Below the pieces are notes generated by a model that had not been told where the DNA came from, did not search any database, and was given only the letters and a program-made list of their open reading frames with translations. Shown here piece after piece: positions 7,288 through 12,848 of a DNA stretch of 12,848 nucleotides (position 1 is its first letter; every line of letters begins with the position of its first letter). This stretch comes from Methylococcaceae bacterium UBA4132 (lineage in GTDB: Bacteria; Pseudomonadota; Gammaproteobacteria; Methylococcales; Methylomonadaceae), in NCBI GenBank assembly GCA_002380945.1, contig DFWO01000001.1, positions 1 to 12,848 of the forward strand, given 5' to 3'. The translations under genes were made by a program, and so were the position numbers.

Positions 7288-9591
7288 CTAAAATTTATCG
7301 TAATCACTTTTTAAAAATTCAGTCATTTCATCACACGGTAACGGTTTACTAAAAAAATAACCTTGAATAATATCGCAGCCGTGTTTTCTTAAAAAATCAA
7401 ATTGTTCTTTTGATTCCACACCTTCAGCAATCACTTTTTGTTTGAGTGAATGTCCGATTTCAATAATGGCACATACAATTCTGGCGTTTTTAGAATCAAT
7501 AGTCATGCCCTTAACAAAGGATTGATCCATTTTTAAAATATCAATCGGGAAGTTTTTTAAATAGGATAAAGAAGAATAACCAGTACCAAAATCATCCAGT
7601 GCTAATTTTATACCCATTCTTTTTACTTGTTCTAATTGAAAATCAATAAATCTTGCATCACCAATCAACATAGATTCGGTAAGTTCCAATTCCAGATGCT
7701 CTGCACCTAATCCAGATTCATCAAGTGTTTTTTGTAATAAACTTAAAAAATTAATATCGTTAAATTGCTGTGCCGATACATTGATGGAAATTTGTGGTAA
7801 TGGATAACCTGCATCAAGCCATATTTTAACTTGTTGACAAGCGGTGCGTAAAATCCAATAACCTATGTCAATAATTAGCCCAGTATCTTCAGCGAGAGTA
7901 ATAAACTGATCGGGAGGAATCATTTTTTCATTATTATGAAGCCAGCGAATTAATACTTCTGCGCCACATAGTTTTTTGCTATGTGTTTCATATTGCGGTT
8001 GGTAATAAAGTTGTAATTCATTTTTTGCAATTGCTTTGCGTAATCTTAATTCCATTAAAAGCTTGTCTTGTGAGGTGGTTTTATGATCTTTATTATAGAA
8101 TTGATAATTATTTTTTCCTTGGTTTTTAGCATTGTTTCGCGCTATATCGGCATATTTTAGTAATGTTTCCGCCTTCAGTATAGTATCTGTAGTCAAACAA
8201 TCTTCTGGGTAAATTGCAATGCCAATACTTGAACCAATAAAAGCCTCATGATTATTAACATACATTACTTCTGATAATCGCTGACCGATTTCCCCTGCTA
8301 AGCTGGTCGCTGAGTAAACCGTTTCTTCATAGGTTTTATCAGTTAACATTAAAATCGCGAATTCATCACCACTTAATCGCGCAGCAATATCATTTGCACC
8401 GATTAGTTCCTTTAATCGATCAGCGACTATTTTTAGTAATTCATTGCCCGCATCGTGACCAAGCGATTCATTAATAATTTTAAAGCGATCAAGGTCTATG
8501 ACAAAAATAGTACCGTGGGTATTATCCTCTTTGGCGGTGGCTATAAATTTTCTTAATTGAGCATAAAACATGGAACGGTTAATTAAGCCTGTTAAGTCAT
8601 CATAGTAAGAGAGTTTTATAATGCGTCTTTCAGCGTGTTTTTGTTGGGTAATATCGAGCAGACTGGCAAAATAAACGAAACTATTATCATCTTTAACGAT
8701 GGCAGAAACTTCCAGTTTTACGGGAAAATCACGACCTTTTTTAGGCAAACAGGTTAGTTCTCCAGACCATAATCGTTTAGGATTATGGGCAAAAAAATTC
8801 ATTTGCAGATGAGTTAACTTACCTTTAATGATAAAAGATAATGGTTTGCCTATTAATTCATTACTCGGATATTCAGTTAATAAAGAAAAAGCGGTGTTTA
8901 CGTCAGAAATATGAAAGTCTTTGTCTAAGAATATGAGACTTAAGTGTCCAGTTTCAAACGCTTTAGGCAGTAATTCTAATTGATTTTTTTTCTTGTCATC
9001 TAAACTAATAAAGCAACCTGTTAATATTAAATTTAGTTCATTTTCACAATTATCAAAAATAGGTACTCTAGTTATTTCTAAGGTTTTCTTTTGTCGTCCT
9101 ATCGTGACTATTCTAGTTTCTTTTACTGGTTCTTTTAGATGCCAAGCACTTTTATCCTGAATAAAGCTAACTTTTAATATATCTGCATTGCTGTTTGAGT
9201 AATGAAAAAGCTCTGAATCAGTTTTTCCTATACAATCAATATCTTGTAAATTAAATATTTTTAAGTAAGTATCGCTCGCGCCTAACCAGCGACCTTCATT
9301 ATCTTTTATACAAAGAAAATATGGCAAATTATTTATTAACATCTGCACGTCAATTTCAAATGAATCACTAGGTATATCAACAGAAAAATAAACATCTGAT
9401 TCATATTGATCTGATAAGTTTTTTTTTGTTTGCTTATAATAAATAAGCATTAAAATAGTCATAAATACAGAATTTACTATCAGTAGCGTATTTTTGTAGT
9501 GTATTTCCATGAAAAACTCATTTATTATTAAGTACGCAAGATTAGTGCATATAAAAAATATAGGTATAGTTATTAATATCTTAGACTTCAT
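7288..9591 (-). CDS. Membrane-anchored PAS-PAS-GGDEF-EAL cyclic-di-GMP enzyme
   Basis: Likely makes and/or degrades c-di-GMP at the inner membrane. Two helices (about 5-24 and 34-52) anchor the N-terminus with a very short external loop. Two PAS-like sensor domains follow (about 84-197 and 208-320); the second ends in DITQQKHAERR, a usual PAS-GGDEF linker. The GGDEF domain (about 325-495) has DLTGLINR at 332-339, D366 and D368 in the metal/substrate loop, and the signature as SGDEF at 407-411. The inhibitory RxxD site is absent, with G398 in place of Arg. The EAL domain (about 508-760) has the signature as EVL at 545-547, ELTES at 636-640, DDFGTGYSS at 666-674, K687 and D689, AEGVE at 722-726 and QGYFFSKPL at 743-751. 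All phosphodiesterase landmarks are therefore present, and PDE activity is likely. Cyclase activity is possible because the metal/substrate loop is kept. It is more AT-rich than parC beside it. No strong Shine-Dalgarno precedes the ATG. Confidence 0.95.
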   Translation of the reverse strand: MKSKILITIPIFFICTNLAYLIINEFFMEIHYKNTLLIVNSVFMTILMLIYYKQTKKNLSDQYESDVYFSVDIPSDSFEIDVQMLINNLPYFLCIKDNEGRWLGASDTYLKIFNLQDIDCIGKTDSELFHYSNSNADILKVSFIQDKSAWHLKEPVKETRIVTIGRQKKTLEITRVPIFDNCENELNLILTGCFISLDDKKKNQLELLPKAFETGHLSLIFLDKDFHISDVNTAFSLLTEYPSNELIGKPLSFIIKGKLTHLQMNFFAHNPKRLWSGELTCLPKKGRDFPVKLEVSAIVKDDNSFVYFASLLDITQQKHAERRIIKLSYYDDLTGLINRSMFYAQLRKFIATAKEDNTHGTIFVIDLDRFKIINESLGHDAGNELLKIVADRLKELIGANDIAARLSGDEFAILMLTDKTYEETVYSATSLAGEIGQRLSEVMYVNNHEAFIGSSIGIAIYPEDCLTTDTILKAETLLKYADIARNNAKNQGKNNYQFYNKDHKTTSQDKLLMELRLRKAIAKNELQLYYQPQYETHSKKLCGAEVLIRWLHNNEKMIPPDQFITLAEDTGLIIDIGYWILRTACQQVKIWLDAGYPLPQISINVSAQQFNDINFLSLLQKTLDESGLGAEHLELELTESMLIGDARFIDFQLEQVKRMGIKLALDDFGTGYSSLSYLKNFPIDILKMDQSFVKGMTIDSKNARIVCAIIEIGHSLKQKVIAEGVESKEQFDFLRKHGCDIIQGYFFSKPLPCDEMTEFLKSDYDKF

Positions 9592-9608
9592 AACTTTTTA
9601 TTAAGGAA

Positions 9609-9637
9609 ATTATAAATAAGCCAAATAGGGCGGACAA
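9609..9637 (-). promoter_or_regulatory. Sigma-70-type promoter for the GGDEF-EAL gene
   Basis: On the minus strand, TTGTCC (9637-9632, four of six consensus bases) is followed after exactly 17 bases by a perfect TATAAT (9614-9609). Initiation about seven bases downstream would fall near 9602, only some ten bases before the ATG at 9591. The transcript would have an extremely short leader without a Shine-Dalgarno. The element sits in the 52-base gap after the parC stop, so the c-di-GMP gene can be expressed independently of parC. Confidence 0.6.
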
Positions 9638-9643
9638 AATAAC

Positions 9644-11890
9644 CTACACTTCTGAATTAAACATACATTCTAAACTATCAACGTGCTGAAAACCTCTTGG
9701 CAATGCGAGTCCTCGTTTTGCACGGTTTGCTGTGTAATGCACTATATCTGCTGCTTTTAGGATAACAAAGCGTTTACCTGAGATAATTTTTAATGGGCAG
9801 TTTTCCGCAAGGGTAATAGCGGCAATAACAGCATCTGTTTTGTTTTCTAAATCAGCTATGGGAATTTGTATCAATTTATTGCCTTTGCCTTTGCTTAAGG
9901 CGGGTAATTCAGCGACTGGGAAAATTAACAAGCGTCCTTGTAGCGTGACTATTGTTAGTAAATCGTTATCACTCTGTAGTAGTGCAGGTTTTAACACACT
10001 CGCACCATCGGGCAGGTTAATCAGCAGTTTACCCGCTTTATTTTTACTTAATAACTCTTTTAGCTGAACTTTAAAACCATAGCCATAACTGCTAGTTAGC
10101 ACAAGCCAATCATCAGGGTTGCCCGCTAACAAATGCTGAAAAGATGCGCCCGCAGGTGGGTTAAGTCGCCCTGTTAAGGGTTCGCCTTGGGTTCTTGCTG
10201 ACGGTAAGTCGTGCGTTGAGGTGCTATAGGCACGCCCTGTCGAATCAAGTAGATACACTTGTTGCGTTGAGCGGGATTTTACGGCCGCTAAAAAGCGATC
10301 TCCTGAGCGGTAGCTTAAGCTTTCAACATCAAACTCATACCCTTTAGCAGCGCGTACCCAGCCTTTTTCTGACAGGATGACGGTGAGCGGTTCGTTATTG
10401 ATGAGTTCGGTGGTTTTTAAAGCTTGCGCAGCTTGTCTTGCGACGATGGGCGAGCGACGTTTATCACCGTATTGTTCGCTGTCTTTAAGAATTTCTTTTT
10501 TAATTAAGCGGTTGAGCAAGCTGGGCGAGGCTAAGGTTTTTTCGAGTGTTAGGCGTTCTTTTTCGAGTGTGTCTTGTTCAGCACAAATTTTAACTTCTTC
10601 AAGTTTTGCCAAATGCCGCAGTTTTATTTCCAGTATGGCTTCGGCTTGGGTATCACTCAAATCAAACCGCACCATTAAAACGCTTTTAGGCGCATCTTCA
10701 TGACGAATAATGGCAATGACCTCATCAATATTGAGGTAGGCAATCAATAAACCATCCAGTATATGCAAACGCGCCAACAGTTTATCTAAGCGATATTGCA
10801 AACGGCAGCGTACGGTTTCAGTACGAAACGCCAGCCATTCAACTAAAATTTCTCGCAAGCCTTTCACTTGCGGTTTGCCATCCATGCCTATCATGTTCAT
10901 ATTAACACGATAGCTTTTTTCTAAATCGGTGGTGGCAAATAAATGCGACATGACGGCTTCAACATCAAGGCGTTTGGCTTTAGGAATGAGTAATAAACGG
11001 GTGGGATTTTCGTGATCAGATTCATCACGCAAATCGTCCAGCATGGGCAGTTTTTTTGCCAGCATTTGTGCGCCGATTTGCTCCATGAGTTTAGCACCTG
11101 ACACTTGATGGGGCAGGGCGGTGATAACGATATTACCGTCTTCTAACTCATAAATAGCCCTCATTTTTATCGAGCCACTGCCTGTTGCGTACATTTTTTG
11201 GATGTCATCGCTAGAGGTAATAATCTCAGCTTCGGTCGGATAATCAGGGGCTTTAACGTGTTCAAATAGGGTTTCTAATGAGCTATCAGGATTATCTAAG
11301 AGTTCCACACAGGCATTAGCGACTTCGCGCAGATTATGCGGCGGAATGTCGGTTGCCATACCCACAGCAATACCCATAGTGCCGTTGAGTAGAATATTGG
11401 GCAAACGTGCAGGTAGTAATACAGGTTCTTGTAGCGTAGCATCAAAATTATCTGCCCATGCCACCGTACCCTGTCCTAATTCACTTAATAACGTATTGGC
11501 ATAGTCTGTTAAACGTGATTCGGTGTAACGCATAGCGGCAAACGATTTAGGATCATCAGGTGAACCCCAGTTACCTTGTCCATCTACTAAGGGATAACGA
11601 TAAGAAAAACTCTGTGCCATTAATACCATTGCTTCATAACAAGCAGAATCACCGTGTGGGTGATATTTACCTAATACGTCACCGACTGTTCTGGCAGATT
11701 TTTTATACTTAGCCGCCGCACTGAGACCCAATTCCGACATAGCGTAAACAATACGTCGCTGTACAGGCTTTAAACCATCAGCAATATGCGGTAAGGCACG
11801 ATCGAGAATGACGTACATGGAATAATCCAAATACGCTTTTTCAGCAAAATCCTTTAAGGGCAGTTGTTCAAAATTTTCTTGTAATCCCAC
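9644..11890 (-). CDS. parC: DNA topoisomerase IV subunit A
   Basis: Cleaves and rejoins DNA in topoisomerase IV, decatenating sister chromosomes together with ParE, whose gene is not in this window. At 748 residues it matches ParC rather than the longer GyrA. The N-terminal breakage-reunion domain carries ALPHIADGLKPVQRRI, the quinolone-determining region around GKYHPHGDSACYEAM and the catalytic tyrosine Y122 in RYTES. S82 and E86, the equivalents of E. coli S80 and E84, are unchanged, so no common quinolone-resistance substitution is seen there. TMGIAVGMATDIPPHN follows at about 170-185, then a coiled coil (about 420-480) and a degenerate C-terminal beta-propeller starting near VILSEKGWVRAAKG. 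The start codon is GTG (11890-11888), directly abutting the thioesterase TAA. AGAGGA inside that gene serves as ribosome binding site, so the pair is translationally coupled. No intrinsic terminator follows its stop. Confidence 0.97.
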   Translation of the reverse strand: MGLQENFEQLPLKDFAEKAYLDYSMYVILDRALPHIADGLKPVQRRIVYAMSELGLSAAAKYKKSARTVGDVLGKYHPHGDSACYEAMVLMAQSFSYRYPLVDGQGNWGSPDDPKSFAAMRYTESRLTDYANTLLSELGQGTVAWADNFDATLQEPVLLPARLPNILLNGTMGIAVGMATDIPPHNLREVANACVELLDNPDSSLETLFEHVKAPDYPTEAEIITSSDDIQKMYATGSGSIKMRAIYELEDGNIVITALPHQVSGAKLMEQIGAQMLAKKLPMLDDLRDESDHENPTRLLLIPKAKRLDVEAVMSHLFATTDLEKSYRVNMNMIGMDGKPQVKGLREILVEWLAFRTETVRCRLQYRLDKLLARLHILDGLLIAYLNIDEVIAIIRHEDAPKSVLMVRFDLSDTQAEAILEIKLRHLAKLEEVKICAEQDTLEKERLTLEKTLASPSLLNRLIKKEILKDSEQYGDKRRSPIVARQAAQALKTTELINNEPLTVILSEKGWVRAAKGYEFDVESLSYRSGDRFLAAVKSRSTQQVYLLDSTGRAYSTSTHDLPSARTQGEPLTGRLNPPAGASFQHLLAGNPDDWLVLTSSYGYGFKVQLKELLSKNKAGKLLINLPDGASVLKPALLQSDNDLLTIVTLQGRLLIFPVAELPALSKGKGNKLIQIPIADLENKTDAVIAAITLAENCPLKIISGKRFVILKAADIVHYTANRAKRGLALPRGFQHVDSLECMFNSEV

Positions 11891-12388
11891 TTAAAATTTA
11901 TCCTCTGATAGCTCAATCGCTAAAATGCGATTTTTATGTAAATTTTCTTGGCGCATTTGTTTGCGCAATAAGGCTTCGGCGTAATACTGTTGTTCAATCT
12001 CGGTTTCTACGTCTAGCCTAGGTACTTTAGTCGGTTTGCCTTCATCATCCATTGCCACCATTGTAAAGTAACACGAGGTTGTATGTCGTTTGCTATCGGT
12101 GCGTAAATCCTCAGCGACCACTTTAACACCGACTTCCATTGAGGAATGTCCGACATAATTAACATGGGCGTAAAAGGTAACTAATTCACCAACATTGACT
12201 TGTTGTTTAAAAAACACCTGATCGAGTGCGGCTGTGACTACATACTGTTTACAATATTTGGCGGCACACGCATAAGCGACTTGATCCAACAGTTTTAATA
12301 ATGAACCGCCATGAACATGCCCCGAAAAGTTTGCCATGTCGGGTGTCATTAATACAGTCATAGTGAGTGATTTTTCTTGTTTAGTCAT
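11891..12388 (-). CDS. Hotdog-fold acyl-CoA thioesterase (YciA/BACH-like)
   Basis: Probably hydrolyses acyl-CoA thioesters to free acid and CoA in the cytoplasm; the chain-length preference cannot be read from sequence. The protein is 165 residues from the chosen start. The hotdog signature is TPDMANFSGHVHGG (about 15-28) followed by LLKLLDQVAYACA (30-42), with N20, H26-G27-G28 and D35 in the places of the family's conserved active-site residues. A second conserved stretch, VNYVGHSSMEVG, then TTSCYFTMVAMDDEGKP, completes the domain. A charged, Lys/Arg/Glu-rich tail follows. An upstream in-frame ATG at 12445 would add 19 residues. I chose 12388 because AGAGG (12399-12395) lies six bases ahead and the family normally starts near there. 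It is the first gene before parC and directly abuts it. The gene is divergent from the Spy-like gene. Confidence 0.93.
   Translation of the reverse strand: MTKQEKSLTMTVLMTPDMANFSGHVHGGSLLKLLDQVAYACAAKYCKQYVVTAALDQVFFKQQVNVGELVTFYAHVNYVGHSSMEVGVKVVAEDLRTDSKRHTTSCYFTMVAMDDEGKPTKVPRLDVETEIEQQYYAEALLRKQMRQENLHKNRILAIELSEDKF
11901..11906 (-). promoter_or_regulatory. Ribosome binding site fixing the parC GTG start
   Basis: AGAGGA on the minus strand lies inside the last codons of the thioesterase gene, ten bases before the GTG at 11890. With the MGLQENFEQL N-terminus, which aligns with other ParC starts, it supports initiation at the GTG immediately after the upstream stop. Confidence 0.7.
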
Positions 12389-12394
12389 CTGTAA

Positions 12395-12399
12395 CCTCT
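12395..12399 (-). promoter_or_regulatory. Ribosome binding site deciding the thioesterase start
   Basis: AGAGG on the minus strand sits six bases before the ATG at 12388-12386. The alternative ATG at 12445 has no comparable site and would put the promoter-like TACAAT and an inverted repeat inside the coding region. Confidence 0.75.
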
Positions 12400-12402
12400 T
12401 TG

Positions 12403-12425
12403 AATTGCAATATTGTATAGCAATT
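12403..12425. promoter_or_regulatory. Operator-like inverted repeat over the thioesterase -10 region
   Basis: AATTGC (12403-12408) and GCAATT (12420-12425) form a perfect 6-bp inverted repeat with an 11-base spacer. On the minus strand the spacer holds TACAAT (12417-12412), a five-of-six -10 box; an overlapping TGCTATACA resembles an extended -10. A repressor bound here would block transcription of the thioesterase-parC pair. The symmetry is seen directly; the regulatory role is inferred. Confidence 0.4.
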
Positions 12426-12461
12426 AGCACGCGTGTATTCGCCAACTCGCATATTTGGTGT

Positions 12462-12484
12462 GTAGTATTGTTGTGAAATACTAC
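12462..12484. promoter_or_regulatory. Perfect 8-bp inverted repeat, candidate operator in the divergent region
   Basis: GTAGTATT (12462-12469) and AATACTAC (12477-12484) are exact inverted copies with a 7-base spacer, 23 bp in all. It lies between the divergent thioesterase and Spy-like genes, about 60 bases from the latter's start and upstream of the thioesterase -10. A GTAGTAT half-site recurs at 12824-12830, just after the Spy-like stop. It is not followed by a clean U-tract and lies between divergent starts, so an operator is likelier than a terminator. Confidence 0.5.
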
Positions 12485-12545
12485 GAATAGCTATGTTTTT
12501 TGCTAAAACGATAGTTTTTTTCTCATATAACGTAAGGTACTTAGC

Positions 12546-12821
12546 ATGAATAAACAATTAATAGGCTTGATGCTGTTATTAACGCCACCTGATTCTCATA
12601 AACGTGTCGAACACTTGACTAAAGAATTGGGATTAAATAGCGAGCAACAAGTGAAAGTTGAAGCTATTTTTGATATACAAAAAGAAAAGATGAAAGCAAT
12701 ACACGAAGAAACTAATGCGAGCCTAAAAGCCGTATTTACCCCCGAACAAATGAGTAAATTTGAGGCGATGCAAAAAAAACGTCAACAAGCGCGTAAAAAA
12801 AGAATCGCTAATAGAAAATAA
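12546..12821 (+). CDS. Small Spy/CpxP-like (LTxxQ) protein
   Basis: A 91-residue, mostly helical, Lys/Gln/Glu-rich protein. It has two LTxxQ-like segments, LNSEQQVKVEAIF at 30-42 and FTPEQMSKFEAM at 64-75. This is the layout of Spy/CpxP-type stress chaperones and related metal-sensor proteins, which work in the periplasm. A short hydrophobic stretch (LIGLMLLL, 5-12) follows the start. There is no AxA-type cleavage site, and the core is shorter than in a normal signal peptide, so export is uncertain. The tail is strongly basic. The start is fixed by TAAGG (12533-12537), eight bases before the ATG, and by an in-frame TAA shortly upstream, which rules out a longer signal peptide. No terminator is visible in the 27 bases left in the window. 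Confidence 0.75.
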   Translation: MNKQLIGLMLLLTPPDSHKRVEHLTKELGLNSEQQVKVEAIFDIQKEKMKAIHEETNASLKAVFTPEQMSKFEAMQKKRQQARKKRIANRK

Positions 12822-12848
12822 CAGTAGTATAGAAGTTACGCATTGACA

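Noticed and set aside
7269..7288. GGTTTC / GGAACC hairpin between the convergent DUF2905 and GGDEF-EAL genes
   Set aside because: The stem is only 6 bp with one wobble and has no U-tract on either strand, so it is not a convincing terminator.
10377..10703. 108-codon open frame antisense to parC
   Set aside because: It is a shadow of the ParC coiled-coil region, with low-complexity Ser-rich translation and no ribosome binding site or recognisable domain.
11590..11690. Possible quinolone-resistance changes in the ParC quinolone-determining region
   Set aside because: The Ser and Glu equivalents of E. coli S80 and E84 are both wild type.
12389..12445. Longer thioesterase start at ATG 12445 (19 extra residues)
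   Set aside because: The extra residues do not look like the family and no ribosome binding site precedes them. The internal ATG at 12388 has a strong AGAGG, and the extension would cover the likely promoter.
12526..12531. TATAAC as a -10 box for the Spy-like gene
   Set aside because: It would start transcription after the gene's own ribosome binding site, and no -35 lies 16-18 bases upstream.
12843..12848. TTGACA at the very right end
   Set aside because: A lone -35-like hexamer at the window edge cannot be paired with a -10.

Overview
The window reads as chromosomal DNA from a gammaproteobacterium of moderate to low GC. ParC is very close in sequence to the enterobacterial enzyme, with the same catalytic-region motifs. 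RibF and GloB are of the proteobacterial type. The hotdog thioesterase and the Spy-like protein resemble versions I associate with Methylococcales-type methanotrophs. That order-level placement is an inference from memory, not a demonstrated assignment.

Layout, left to right. At the left edge a minus-strand reading frame looks like the first residues of an IS110-family transposase running out of the window. A short spacer with an inverted repeat and a strong bidirectional terminator separates it from the ribF-gloB pair (minus strand, overlapping by 7 bases). These genes make FMN/FAD and complete the glutathione-dependent methylglyoxal pathway. Divergent from ribF is a tight plus-strand cluster: a 1397-residue exported and membrane-anchored protein of unknown function, a DUF1003 membrane protein with an N-terminal Cys pair, and a 71-residue DUF2905 membrane protein. 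Facing this cluster is a minus-strand block. In transcription order it holds an acyl-CoA thioesterase (start corrected to 12388), parC (GTG start abutting the thioesterase stop) and a PAS-PAS-GGDEF-EAL cyclic-di-GMP enzyme that appears to have its own promoter. At the right end, a small Spy/CpxP-like protein is divergent from the thioesterase. Their shared 157-base intergenic region carries two 23-bp operator-like inverted repeats.

Most genes here are ordinary housekeeping. The least explained part is the envelope cluster at 2078-7228. Its large protein appears to be an ancient internal duplication: each half has an export signal or signal-like helix, a Cys-containing beta-rich periplasmic module and about five membrane helices. 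The two smaller partners are also membrane proteins of unknown function. No CRISPR array, tRNA, rRNA or complete mobile element was seen, and no stretch longer than 300 bases lacks a gene.
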